Shown here: one piece after another, positions 31,581 through 43,579 of the stretch
Numbering within the stretch: the stretch's first letter is position 1
How the letters are laid out: each line of letters opens with the position of its first letter
NCBI GenBank assembly: GCA_018398805.1
Contig: JAGFBZ010000745.1
Location: forward strand, 645,001-709,000
DNA from: Hirundichthys speculiger
Taxonomy: Eukaryota > Chordata > Actinopteri > Beloniformes > Exocoetidae
DNA: 64,000 nt
Reading direction: 5' to 3'
Notes under the pieces: model-generated
Seen by the model: the letters and a program-made list of their open reading frames with translations, nothing else
Told to the model about the DNA's origin: nothing
Database searches by the model: none
Program-made: the position numbers and the translations under genes

Positions 31581-31698
31581 TAATACAGTTTCAGTTAGTT
31601 ATCGTTTTTAAAAAAAACTCGTTTTTATTTTATTTCAATTAACGAAAATGTTTTTTTCAATTCTAGTTTTCGTTAATGATAATAATCTTGCTCCGGAG

Positions 31699-32534
31699 TC
31701 CTCGCGCTGACGAATCACAGAGCTGGAAACCCGCGGATGCCGGCTGAAGAGGGAGGCGGCCTGGTGCTGCTGCTGCAGATGTCGCTCCGAAAACGTTGCT
31801 TTGATCATGACAGGAAGTGGCGCGCTGAGTCGCATCCAGATTAGAAGAACTCAGTTGTGAATCCAGCATTTGCAACTCCTGTTTGTAAAAATGGACTGTT
31901 CTCTGTGAAGGTCTGAGCTGGGATGCTGCATGTCCTTGTGCACGCATCTATAGATTTGAATCCCATGTGATTAAAGGAGTTGTGAGTGCATAATGAACAG
32001 TAATCAAATATATTCTTAGCATTTTGTGCATACATCATTTTGCAGCCGACTGGATCCATTTTCTCGGTCTTCTTCGCCCACTTTGTGTGCGTAAAAAGCT
32101 TGTGTCTCAGCAAAGGAGAGGTAATTTAAATTCATTGTATGTGTGGTCACTTTTTCCCTATTAATTTTTGTTTCCAACTCACTTGCTTTTCTAAATAGAC
32201 TCAATTCCTTTTTCAATATAAAAACATGTGCTCGAAGAATATTAATGTGCGACTTGTAGTCAATTTTTGAGACGCTGAATACATCACAGGTCCGGAGAAG
32301 AGCCGTCCTGAATTTCAATCGGCGTCTTTAATAATCAGGCCGACATCGTTTTGGGGAGTTTGATGCATTTGCATCAGAATCAGGCGTTTTCAGAGACAGA
32401 TGTGGGACAGATGTGGGGCTGTTGGTTGGCGTTCAGGGTTTTCGCCCTGTACTGATGTTGCAGCCAACAAACGTGTCGGCTTTAATTCACTGGGAATATT
32501 AACAGAGCATCTGTGGGACAAACCGAATCTTCAA
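31699..32534. other. Unassigned stretch
   Basis: Short open frames on the minus strand (for example 32016-32318) without recognised domains. No repeat recognised. Confidence 0.45.
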
Positions 32535-32542
32535 GCAAGTTT

Positions 32543-33690
32543 TAGGGATGGAACGGTTACCAGTATTACGGTAAAGCGCGGAAAAATTTTACACGATAAC
32601 GATTACCGTTTATGTTTGACTTCATCTCATTATCGCGGTCGATTACCAGGATATGTAATATCAGCCTCATTCAAGTGTGTTAGCGACTCGCGACTGTGTC
32701 TCACATGAATACCCTGTATGTAGCTTGTAACATCGGCATCGTAACGTTAGCATGGCGGAAAGTGGTGATAGCACGCAGGACATTTACCAACCCACTAAAA
32801 TGACAAAATCTTAGGTCTGGACATTTTTTTTTTTTTTTTTAATAACACAGAGGGACAACTGGTGGAGGAAAGTTATCCTGTCTACAGAGCACTTGTTTAC
32901 ATTTTATTGTAATTTGTAGAAGCAACTTGAAGGAGCTAAGGCTAATGCTTCAAGCTACTGAGATGTTTGACAAAAAGTAACCTGGTTGATGCGCTTCGCT
33001 AACTTGCATTTCGTAAACGTTACTGTTGCGTGTTGATCGAAAAATGACAGGAACGATGTTCTTCTGATGCAGTTAAAATATTAATTTATTTAATTAACTG
33101 ATCCGAAAACCATAACGCCAGCAGTTAGCGCCACAGCGGTTAAAAACCTTTTGCCCTTCTGGGTCCAACAGCTAACCAATAACAGGCAGCTACCTTTATA
33201 CCTGACCCTCAGGTAACAACACAGCGACACCCACAGACACACAGAGTGAACTACAATTCAGAACAACATATTTAACTTATTTAAGGTTCAGCTTAAAGTC
33301 TACAGTTTATTTCATTTGAACTTGCACTATAATTTTTGTTCCTGATAATTGTTTGCATATTTTGACCTACTATGGTTGTTAGTGTTTATTTAAATTTGCA
33401 CCAGACAAATAAGGTTTGTTCCTGTTATTTAATTTGTTCATTTAAAATAAAACCTCTTTCTGTGCCAGTTGTTTGACCTTTTAATGTCAATGTTAATTTC
33501 ACTTTGATAAGATTTTGGCTTCTGATGTATTAGTTTGACAATAAAATCACAATATTTTGTGAAATTATTTAAATGTCTGTGTGTTTTGGACATTTGTACA
33601 GCAATTAAGAATACCGCGATAATATCGTAAACCCTGATAATTTGGTCACTATAATCGAGATATCAGATTTTCCATTTTGTTAAATCTCTA
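32543..33690 (+). mobile_element. hAT element with BED relic, copy 1 of the 54251 family
   Basis: Left TAGGGATGGAACGGTTACC, right TTTTGTTAAATCTCTA. Flanks GCAAGTTT and GCAGGTTT match at 7 of 8. Subterminal tracts contain ACGGTAAAGCGCGG and TATCGCGG. It is about 230 bases longer than 54251-55169; the extra part includes the BED-like exon and a T22 run at about 32822. Confidence 0.87.
32752..32910 (+). pseudogene. Decayed BED finger of hAT transposase
   Basis: The frame starts MAESGDSTQDIYQPTKMTKS and stops. Reading past the stop gives VWTFF, then, after the T run, NNTEGQLVEESYPVYRALV. This matches the body of a BED finger (VW-x-FF ... EGQLVEDGYPVCRxC in related hATs), but the cysteine positions read Y and L here. 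It has a stop, a homopolymer expansion and lost zinc ligands, so it is clearly dead. Confidence 0.6.
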
Positions 33691-33698
33691 GCAGGTTT

Positions 33699-34489
33699 AC
33701 AGGTTTAAGTTTTGATAAAACAAAACTCCACAGTTTAAAGGCTCAAACCGTCAAACCTCACTCTGTTCAAGGTTGATTTATTTATGTGCTCTCCAGACGA
33801 GTTTGCAGCTTGCGTTTGACCGTGTTACAGGATTAACCTGACTGGGGTGGCGTATCGCTCGCCTCCATCTCCCAGTGGCGACGCCGTTTGTGTGTGGGAG
33901 AAGCTGTGGGAGCATGCGGTGGGGGGGTGACGTGCTCCGACACAACAAGAGGGAGATTTTATGGAGTTTGGCAACTGGCAGAAATGTAACGCTGGCAGGC
34001 AGCTCCCCGTCCTCCATCAGTCTCCCCGCCTGCACCGTCTTGGGCTCGTCACTGCTAAAGGGGAACAGCAGCGAGGGCGGCCGCGGGATTTGATTGCTCT
34101 TGTTTGGAGGAGAAACGTGTCGTTAGCATGTTGCCAGTGTTTCCATCAGGTTGCCCTGTGACGTCCCCCGTTTTCCTTCAAGCAGGGGAAGTAGAGGCGG
34201 CTCCTGAGGACAGGTAGCCAGCACCTGAATGCCCTCGGCTGCCAGACTGAGGGAAATGTGCCGCGTCACCGACGGCACGTCCCTTGAAACTCAAAGGAGA
34301 CGGGCATGACTTCCCGTTCAAGCACGTCTCCTTCAAACGAATGTGACATCTGCTGTGGTGTTTGACTAGATGGTGAGACGGCAGCGTACAAGACCGTAAC
34401 CCTTCCTGATGGACTGTACATGACACATAGCCATGCTTTCTGGAAAACCACTGCAGTAAACATGGAGTGTTTTCAGCCACGTCCAGATC
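33699..34489. other. Unassigned stretch
   Basis: No exon or repeat recognised; overlapping short frames only. Confidence 0.45.
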
Positions 34490-34580
34490 AAGGTTATTAT
34501 TGTTAACGAAAACTGTTGAAAAATGTTGAGAATAAAGTGGAAATGTTGAGAATAAAGTCGAAATATTGAGAATAAAGTTT
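34490..34580 (-). repeat. Transposon end followed by inverted units of the 20-bp satellite
   Basis: CAAGGTTATTATTGTTAACG at 34490 matches the (reverse-complemented) right terminus of the 58108 family. It is followed by three units of TTGAGAATAAAGTCGAAATG type, which are the 20-bp satellite of 34745-37157 in reverse orientation. The large array thus faces a small inverted array about 165 bases away. The matching second transposon end was not found beyond 37157. Confidence 0.65.
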
Positions 34581-34744
34581 CCAGAATTCCAGAAATGGTG
34601 TAGTTTCTTTTTCTGAATAGGCGCAATTTCTGACACAATTTCTTCAAAGTACGAATACTTATTATAATACTGTGTCTGTGTGATAAAAGCACGTAGACAC
34701 AGACATTATGTTGGTAGAGTAAAGCTGGTTTGAAAAAATCTTTA

Positions 34745-37157
34745 TTTGAACTTTATTGTGGAAACTACATTTCGATTTTATTCTCACCATTTCGACTTTA
34801 TTCTGGAAAACTGCATTTTGACTTTATTCTCGACATTTCGACTTTATTATCGACATTTCGACTTTATTATCGACATTTCGACTTCCTTCTAGACATTTCG
34901 ACTTTCTTCTAGACATTTTGACTTTATTCTCGACATTTCGTCTTTATTCTCGACATTTCGACTTTCTTCTTGACATTTTTTCTTTATTCTCGACATTTTG
35001 ACTTTATTCTCGACATTTCGACTTTTTCTCGATATTTCGACTTTCTTCTCGACATTTCGACTTTATTCCCGACATTTCGACTTTCTTCTCGACATTTTGA
35101 CTTTATTCTCGACATTTCGACTTTATTATCGACATTTCGACTTTATTATCGACATTTCGACTTCCTTCTAGACATTTCGACTTTCTTCTCGACATTTTGA
35201 CTTTGTTCTCGACATTTCGTCTTTATTCTCGACATTTCGACTTTCTTCTCAACATTTTTTCTTTATTCTCGACATTTTGACTTTATTCTCGACATTTCGA
35301 CTTTTTCTCGATATTTCGACTTTCTTCTCGACATTTCGACTTTATTCCCGACATTTCGACTTTCTTCTCGACATTTTGACTTTATTCTCGACATTTCGAC
35401 TTTATTATCGACATTTCGACTTTATTATCGACATTTCGACTTCCTTCTAGACATTTCGACTTTCTTCTAGACATTTTGACTTTATTCTCGACATTTCGTC
35501 TTTATTCTCGACATTTCGACTTTCTTCTTGACATTTTTTCTTTATTCTCGACATTTTGACTTTATTCTCGACATTTCGACTTTTTCTCGATATTTCGACT
35601 TTCTTCTCGACATTTCGACTTTATTCCCGACATTTCGACTTTCTTCTCGACATTTTGACTTTATTCTCGACATTTCGACTTTATTATTGACATTTCGACT
35701 TTATTATCGACATTTCGACTTCCTTCTAGACATTTCGACTTTCTTCTCGACATTTTGACTTTGTTCTCGACATTTTGTCTTTATTCTCGACATTTCGACT
35801 TTCTTCTTGACATTTTTTCTTTATTCTCGACATTTCGACTTTATTCTCGACATTTTGACTTTTTTCTCGATATTTCGACTTTCTTCTCGACATTTCGACT
35901 TTATTTATTCCCGACATTTCGACTTTCTTCTCGACATTTTGACTTTATTCTCGACATTTCGACTTTATTATCGACATTTCGACTTTATTATCGACATTTC
36001 GACTTCCTTCTAGACATTTCGACTTTCTTCTCGACATTTTGACTTTGTTCTCGACATTTCGTCTTTATTCTCGACATTTCGACTTTCTTCTCAACATTTT
36101 TCTTTATTCTCGACATTTTGACTTTATTCTCGACATTTCGACTTTTTCTCGATATTTCGACTTTCTTCTCGACATTTCGACTTTATTCCCGACATTTCGA
36201 CTTTCTTCTCGACATTTTGACTTTATTCTCGACATTTCGACTTTATTATCTTTCGACTTTCGACATTTCGACTTTATTATCGACATTTCGACTTCCTTCT
36301 AGACATTTCGACTTTCTTTCTAGACATTTTGACTTTATTCTCGACATTTCGTCTTTATTCTCGACATTTCGACTTTCTTCTTGACATTTTTTCTTTATTC
36401 TCGACATTTTGACTTTATTCTCGACATTTCGACTTTTTCTCGATATTTCGACTTTCTTCTCGACATTTCGACTTTATTCCCGACATTTCGACTTTCTTCT
36501 CGACATTTTGACTTTATTCTCGACATTTCGACTTTATTATTGACATTTCGACTTTATTATCGACATTTCGACTTCCTTCTAGACATTTCGACTTTCTTCT
36601 CGACATTTTGACTTTGTTCTCGACATTTTGTCTTTATTCTCGACATTTCGACTTTCTTCTTGACATTTTTTCTTTATTCTCGACATTTTGACTTTATTCT
36701 CGACATTTTGACTTTTTCTCGATATTTCGACTTTCTTCTCGACATTTCGACTTTATTCCCAACATTTCGACTTTCTTCTCGACATTTTGACTTTATTCTC
36801 GACATTTCGACTTTATTATCGACATTTCGACTTTATTATCGACATTTCGACTTTATTCTCGACATTTCGACTTTCTTCTCAACATTTTTTCTTTATTCTC
36901 GACATTTTGACTTTATTCTCGACATTTCGACTTTATTCTCGACATTTCGACTTTATTCCCAACATTTCGACTTTCTTCTCGACATTTTGACTTTATTCTC
37001 GACATTTCGACTTTATTATCGACATTTCGACTTTATTATCGACATTTCGACTTTATTCTCGACATTTCGACTTTCTTCTCAACATTTTTTCTTTATTCTC
37101 GACATTTCGACTTTATTCTGGACATTTTGACTTTCTTCTCGACATTTTGACTTTCTT
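34745..37157 (+). repeat. 20-bp satellite, about 120 units, with 279-bp higher-order repeat
   Basis: Unit CGACATTTCGACTTTATTCT with variants (TTCTTCT, TTATTAT, CTTCTAG, ATTTTG). A marker variant, (T/C)(G/A)ACATTTTTTCTTT, recurs at 34971, 35250, 35529 and 35808, exactly 279 apart, and again at 36382 and 36661. The intervals between (284, 290) are enlarged by small insertions, and the last ones (219, 200) lost whole units. So 14 units form a higher-order repeat that was amplified in tandem. Repeated RHFDFILDIST-like open frames are artefacts. Confidence 0.96.
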
Positions 37158-38817
37158 CCTGCAAGTGAGGAATGAAAAAAACCATCATTGCCCACATTTA
37201 TTTTTTTCTCAGTGTGGCCCTGATACTCCGTCCTATTTTTCCCTCTTGGACACACTTGGAGTGTTTTCTTGTCGGGCGCTGGAGCGTGGATGAATATTCT
37301 TCTTTTAACAATAAGTGGAGGCGACAGAGGTTGTCTGAGAGCGAGCCTCGCCTCCTCTCCTCCCTTCTCCTCTCCGCTGGATTCAGATCCTTCCTGAGGT
37401 CACTCGAGTGTTGTTGAGAGTCTGCAGCAGAAAAAAAAGGGCTAAAATCTGTCAGTTCAAAAACTACCTGCAGAAAATGAGGACGGAGCACAGAAATGCC
37501 ATAATTGGGCCAGAAATCCATGATGTGTTTGCTTTCTTCCTCGCTGGAAGTGAGTATCTGATTCAGCAGGACCTTGCCTGTAGGAAATCCTATACTACGC
37601 TGTAGGTTCGTTAGCTGATATGCTCATTATTCACTCTAGCGTGCGTGCATGAGGCTGAAAGCCCGGAGCTCAGCCACCGAGCAGCCGCTCGCAGCAGCCC
37701 ACTCTCTCCAGAACATTCAGCAACGGGCTACTCTGTTTCATTATTGATTTCACAAGTTGTTTGTGCGGAGCAAATACGCAGACATTGACAATTCCCTTTT
37801 GACAATTCAAAACTCGGCGCACACGTCCGTGCGCGAGTCCCTGCAGTGTGTTAAGCTATGGTTACAAATTAATAGCTGGCAGCGAAGTGGAAGCAGAGCG
37901 AGTGGCTCTCGGCTGACGGGGGGATTGGGAAATCTGCGTCTCCAGTGGTGGATCTGTTCAAAGCTCGCGGCTGCAGCCTTTGTTTGTCCTCGGGGAACTC
38001 TGGAGACAAACGCACAGAAATACACTGCTGAATATATCTGACACAAGTATATTATGAACATTGTTACTTCTGGTAACGTTAAAGCAGTTACCTGCGTGGA
38101 TCCGCCGTTGTTTTGACGGCTCACTCTTGCCAGCCGGTGGACAGACGAGCAGACAAGCGTCCAGGGCGCTGGGAGGACAGTGGCGTCCCCTGGGTCAGTG
38201 ATGAGGCCCGGAGGACACGGAGGGAGGATCGCTGACACCCGGGTCACGCCGAGAGGCTGCAGCTCATCTGGCCTCTTTGTTTCACTTAATAGAACTTAAT
38301 GTTCTCCCCGGACGATTTCGATGCTCCGTCTAATGAACCGGCTTTCATTTCTTTTTATTTACTTACAGTATTTTGGAGCCTCTTACATCTGGGAAGCGGA
38401 TGGGAAATAATCACAGATGGCAATGAATTCGAGAGGAATTGAATATGAATGTTGTTGTGTTTCTGTGTGTTATGAGGTATCCTCCAGTAAATGAGGCGTC
38501 CATCGTCATGGTGACACCGATGGGTCTCGTACCCTTCCCTTCATCTCACAATGAATAGCTTTTGTTACTGTAATAAATACATAACTTTCAGTTCAGAGGC
38601 TTTATCTATTAGGAAATAATAAATAATTAACTTTAAGGACTTATCTGGTCTTAAAATGACATATTACACAATTGCATTATTTTTAAAATCTTTTTTGTGG
38701 CTCTGGTAGCCTTTACTGACAATGAGAGGAACGGTGAAGACGTGGGAATTGAACCTGCGCTCTTTTCTGGAGGACAGCGGCCTCCGTACGTGAGCATCTG
38801 AAACAAAATGAAAAAGA
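37158..38817. other. Unassigned stretch
   Basis: Single-copy looking. A 65-codon plus frame at 37408-37605 has no recognised domain. No repeat ends. Could be intronic or regulatory. Confidence 0.4.
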
Positions 38818-39600
38818 CAAACTGAAAAAGATTAACATTTAAAGGATTTTGACTTGTGGTTCCATTTAAATTAATACCTTTAATTAAAGTAAATGAGGTT
38901 CAGTGATTTTTTGTTTTTTTTAAATCTCATGGAAGCTTTAGATGAGAGAGATGAGGGAGAGGAGAGACTGCTGCTGGCTTGTGCACGTTAGCATTAGCTC
39001 GCGTTAGCGTGATTTCAAAACTCCATGGAAGTGATTGTTATGTTGTAGGTGGCTGATCAGGTTTTACGTATTAAAGCTTGTGCTTCCCTCCTTGTAGAAT
39101 TCACTCGGAGGATTCGTCACAAATAACCACCAAACTATCTTCTTCTGAAACTTTAACAAAGTTCCACGCCGCCATGTTTGTCGTGATCAGCGCTGTGCTG
39201 CAGGCTGCATTCAAGGTGTAACGTAAATTCTGAAGTTTCCTCGTTTGCTAGTCGTTCTTTCAGCCTTTTCTATTTTTTTTTTTTTTTATGTGTAACATGA
39301 GGAGAAATACTGTGAATATCAATTCAAGTCAGCAACTACTAAAATTATGACCGAGTTAATGAGTTGTTTTCTGGCATGAGGGGGTATTCTTGATTTTCCT
39401 TACTGAGAAATCGTTTTTCTGATTATGCCGATTTTACTTGAACACAACATTTACTGCTGGTCATTCAAGGCTCAGAGGGAGCGAGGCACTGCTGTGTTGA
39501 CAGAAATATATATATGTTATCGGGGCTATTGGTCGTGATATCGGAGTTATCGGGATGACGTCATAATTTCCTGTTATCAGATAGTTATCGTGCACCCCTA
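38818..39600 (+). mobile_element. 5'-truncated member of the TAGGGATGCACGATAAC family
   Basis: From AACTGAAAAAGATTAACATT at 38818 it follows 15615-16257 collinearly and ends GTTATCGTGCACCCCTA at 39600. The left terminus and about 290 bases are missing. It shares TTACGTATTAAAGCTTGTGC and the GTTAGCATTAGCTCGCGTTAG tract with 18748-19600. Confidence 0.8.
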
Positions 39601-41690
39601 GAAAAAAACCCAAAGATCTGCAAAAGTTATTGTTTTTCACTATAACGTCATCGGTCTGATGTTCTGACGGAAGAGTTTTCTTCTTAAAAATATTTCTTCA
39701 GCTCACTGAGGTTTGTCTGAATTCGTTCAGCTCTCAGAGCATCCGCCGACAGTATTTCATTGGGTTGAGGCCTGGCCTTTAACCGGACCAGTCATCCTGC
39801 CCCGCCAGTCAGTTTCACCACAAACCGATCACCACCTCTCCGCTTCCGTCCGTGGTGCTGATGAGCTCTTTGTGCCGATGCGCCGGGCGAAATCTCAGAA
39901 TTTTAAGAGAATCGCTTTCTTCTTCATCAGATGTCTGACTCGGTGAAACGGGCCTGGAGTCAAAGCTCTGTCACCTGCAGCATCACCTGCAGCGGATCCC
40001 CTCAGTTCAGGTGTGAGTCCAACCTTCGGCCCCTCCAAAGCTACCTTCCTGTGTTTAGCGGCGACGCTAAAAAGAGGCACAGCTTTGATTGGAGCAGATG
40101 TGACGTGTTTCTAGAATGACCTACTTCTGTCCCTATTATGAATTAAAATTGTATGAGGGGGATTGGGGCGACTGATGAATGTTACATGTGGGGGTGGGGG
40201 CTCAGTAAGCGAGTGGAGCGGGAAAACAAGGGTTACGTGAAAATATAAACATGAATTTGTATTTTGTCGGGCGCGTGCGGATGAACATTTCCAACAAAAA
40301 AAAAGAAAAAAAGAAAAAGATGACGCTGATTCAGAGAACGAGCACAAACACAAACAGCCGAACTGACCCGCGCCCCGCCCACCAAGCCACGGCGCTAATG
40401 GCTTTTTAATTGGTTGAGTGTTTGCTGCAAGGTAGCTGCAGACAGATGCTATCTGGCCCTTCTCTCTTCAGGAGGTGAGAGTCGGGCTGTAATGGTCTGT
40501 GCACCTGGGACTGGGACTGGGACTGGGACTGGGACTGGGACCGGGACTGGGACTGGGACCGGGACTGGGACTGGGACTGGGACCCGGGGTGGAGATGCAG
40601 TCTGCTGATCTGGCACCCCTTTTAGCTGCTGAATTAGTTAGCGTGGGAAGAAAGTTGACTGGAGGAAGATTAATTTCCGCGTTTCGTGCCAGATACTTAT
40701 TGCGCTGGCGTCAGCGAACCTCACGTCCGCCGCTCGTGGTTGCAGCACGTCGCTCTTACGGATAAACTCGGTCGATGAGTGGGTGCAGTTTTTGATAAAG
40801 GACGGTGACTTCACTCAGGAGAAGTTGTTTGTCCCCCCACCCCCCTCCATCTTGTCTGCTCCCTCTGGCTCAGTGAGGCACAACTGTGTGTCGTGAGAGA
40901 TCATATCCTTGTGACCTTGCTCCGGGAGCTCTGATGTATTTCATCTCCCATCGATTTTCCATCCTCTGTCATTTTTTTTTATCGCCCGCTCCCTCCCTTC
41001 ACCTGCCATCTTTCTTCCTCTCCGCAAAATCATTTAAATCATTTTCATCTCTCATCCCATACAAACATGCTAACAGAATTTCTGTTAGAAAGAAATAATG
41101 TGCTGAGTGTGTTTGTGGGGGGGGGGGGGGATTAGGTTTTCCATCAGGGTGAACTTAGAGAAAATGTCCACTAACAAATGGAGAAATGCAGGTATGCTGG
41201 AGAGGTAAAGATGAGAAAGGAGGTGGAAAGTGGGATCGATACACTCTTGGCTTGAGTTTGGGCACACAAACACCGTTGCAATAAGATCTGGGTTTTCAGG
41301 ACGGGACCTTCTTACGAAACAGCAATTTACTGCAGTTCTGAACAATCACAGCAGCGCTTCACTCTCAGATCTCTTTAAAGACTCCTGTGTCACTACCTGC
41401 ACAATCAAAGATGAGACACAGCTGACTTTCTGACCGCCGCGCCCCCCCCCAATATGTTCTGACTAACCCAGCCTGTCTCATTAGCGTCCACGCCGTCAGA
41501 GGTCGAAGGACCAGCCTCCATATGGCGGAGCGGTCAGGGTTCAGGGTTATTCTCTTGTGTTTGTTGTCCACGAAAGTGACCCGGCCCACGACCAGCTGCC
41601 CCGTTGCATCTGGGTCTTCCCCGCAGGATGGCACTTCCTGGTTCTGAGCATCCAACACCGGCTGTCACTCAAATCCTCTCCTCTTCATGC
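39601..41690. other. Unassigned stretch with simple repeats
   Basis: Contains the GGGACT repeat (separate entry) and a 14-base G run at 41117-41130. Small open frames without domains. No transposon recognised. Confidence 0.45.
40507..40583 (+). repeat. GGGACT hexanucleotide array, about 13 units
   Basis: Near-perfect GGGACT units, three of them GGGACC. Every unit carries a GGG run at 6-base spacing, so the plus strand has a regular G-quadruplex-forming pattern with 3-base loops. Confidence 0.95.
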
Positions 41691-42239
41691 CTCATAAGTA
41701 GGGTTGGGCATCGTTTGGATTTTAACGATTCCGGTTCCGATTCTCTGTTTCGATTCCTGATTCAAAACGATTCTCGATTCCGATTCTTTGATGTGTAGGT
41801 CAACAGATCGCGACTTATCTAACAGTAGAATTTTTTTATTTAAAAAAACTGTGACACATTTACAAAGGCGACAGGCCATTTTTATTCTTACACATGCTTG
41901 CATGCACATATGCAGACACAGAATTCACTTACAGCCTAAATGTTAAACAACTTACAGTTGGCAGTTGGCCTCCAAAATACATTTTGCCCAACAAAAAACG
42001 AAATCAACAGATTTTGTTTAGGAAGATGACCATATCTGCTCTTTCAGAAACAGACAGATAAACGCCGACAAAAACATAACCTCCTTGGTGGAGGTAATAA
42101 TTGTTTGTTTACCTGGTTGCTGGGTTATGCTCATACAGACAAGAGGGCCCTCCTAGCCAATGGGATGCCAGGAAGATGCTAAGCGATAGCCAATGGCAGA
42201 GCAGCTACAAGTTTGTTTACGTTCAGTAAACTCTGGGAG

Positions 42240-42380
42240 CTGTGAGTAGCAGCGCTACTGGATTTTTGCCTTTCGTATCCTGAAATTTCTTTCGTAACTA
42301 GAGGCAATATTTTTCCTTTGATGCATTTCGTAACCTGAAAACTTCGTATGTAGAAACTTTCGTAAGTAGAGGTACCACTG
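42240..42380. mobile_element. Single end of a Tc1/mariner-type MITE
   Basis: Ends AGTAGAGGTACCACTG followed by TA at 42381. Subterminal CTTTCGTA/TTCGTAACCTGAAA motifs are repeated inward. The complementary end was not found upstream, so the left limit is approximate. The insertion cuts the BED frame's downstream part. Confidence 0.5.
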
Positions 42381-42383
42381 TAT

Positions 42384-42639
42384 ATGAGAAGGCAAGAGTT
42401 TCTGGATGAAGACGGACTCTGTTGCAGTCGAAGAAGCGACGGGAGCAACGCAGTGAATTAAATACGCTACACTCGTTTATTTTTCTGATGCCATGCAGGT
42501 GAAGGTGTTTTGCTATATTAGTCATGCTCCCTCCTTTGGCAGTAACACGCTTCCCGCAGGTGTTGCACTGCACCAGGTAGCCGTCATTTCCTGGATTGAA
42601 ATGCAGCCAAATTACAGAGCGGCGTCTCTTGGGATCCAT
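42384..42639 (-). pseudogene. BED zinc finger of hAT transposase, ligands intact
   Basis: Starts at MDPKRRRSVIWLHF (42639). The finger has the aromatic start VIWLHF, the cysteine pair in VQCNTCGKRV and the histidine pair in NIAKHLHLH. G-rich GYLVQCNTC and AKGGSMTNI match the ZBED-type consensus. The frame stays open to 42298 but crosses the Tc1/mariner-type end at 42381, so residues after that are not transposase. The nested hAT at 42646 sits only 7 bases upstream of the start codon. No catalytic domain remains. Confidence 0.8.
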
Positions 42640-42645
42640 GTTGTG

Positions 42646-43579
42646 TAGTGATAGGAATTGATACGATTTTTCCGATTCCAATTCCATTATTGATACTGTT
42701 TAGCAATTCGATTCTTTATCGATTCTCTTATTCGATTCTAATTTGGGGAAAAAGGAGAACTAACAGTTTTATTAGCATCAATTTTTTTTTTTTACTAAGA
42801 AGTCACGAGCTTACAAACTCAACAGCGAGGTCAAAAGAGGCCCAAAGCCTGGATAACGTGTTAACTGTTGTAATATGTAACTGTGCAAATACACAAAAAT
42901 GTGGAACATTTTACTAACAGATTTTTCCTAATAGAAATTTAAAAAATCTCCCTTTTAAAAAGATATATGAGCTCACTAAGCACTCAAAAATAATAATTAA
43001 GAAAGATAAATACTATCAAATACAACGGAACAGTGCATAGTACAAATCTGCAAATACTATGAAGAATTAACAATTCTTTAGCAGTAAAATAATCATGTCT
43101 TCCAGCCTCTGAACCAGCCAGACTCTCTCTCTCATCACTGTCATCTTCTAAATGTAATGCAGAAGACATTCGTTTAATAGCATAGCGTTAATGTTATAGC
43201 GTGTTTTACAAAGAAGCACATAGGCAGCGGGATAGCTACTAACCAGAGTTACCAGAGGTGATCTTAGCTTGGCTAGTTGCCTTGTTGCCATCTTTCTTTG
43301 GTGAAGTGAAGCCAAACTTTGGAGCGTTTGAACCTGGTGGGCGCCATTGTTGTTTACAACTCCAATGCTAACGTGCTAAACCGACGTAACTTAATCACGT
43401 AAGTGCTTTCTGGAATTGACTGTGCGGAACTTGCGTAAATTATGTGAGATTCGTGCTGGTTGGAATCAATAAAAAAATTGCTGGATAAACTGCCAAACGA
43501 TTGCACCGGTTCTCTTCAGGAACCGGTTCCTGTAGAGAACCAGTTCTCTATAGGAACCGGTTCTCGATTCCCACCCCTA
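42646..43579 (-). mobile_element. 934-bp hAT nested next to the BED start codon
   Basis: Left TAGTGATAGGAATTGATACG, right CGATTCCCACCCCTA, imperfect inverted ends. Flanks ATGTTGTG (42638-42645) and ATATTGTG (43580-43587) match at 7 of 8. The right subterminal region has several GAACCGGTTC palindromes within 70 bases (43505-43570). A BED start is encoded on the minus strand. Confidence 0.87.
43273..43347 (-). pseudogene. N-terminal stub of a BED finger
   Basis: Twenty-four codons starting MAPTRFKRSKVWLHFTKERW and ending in a stop. SKVWLHFT is the usual aromatic opening of a BED finger. The cysteine and histidine ligands are missing, either deleted or out of frame. Confidence 0.5.

Larger units (their letters stand above)
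29934..31690 (-). mobile_element. hAT element, copy 1 of the 58108 family, with inserts
   Basis: Left CAGGGTTATAATAGTTTTGG, right GTTAATGATAATAATCTTG. Flanks ATCCGGAC and CTCCGGAG match at 6 of 8. Subterminal DNA is a long AGTTTTAGTTTT-rich tract on both sides. It is collinear with 58108-59117 up to GAAGCACTGAACT at about 30861 and again from about 31583 (ATACAGTTTCAGTTAG). The centre is replaced by a LINE-tailed segment and a pogo-like half element. The hAT at 30102-30794 is nested in its left arm. Confidence 0.85.

Noticed and set aside
34730..37130. Many FDFILDIS-type open frames
   Set aside because: Products of the 20-bp satellite; the period is 20 bases (60 bases = 20 codons) and the same peptides recur wherever the unit does.
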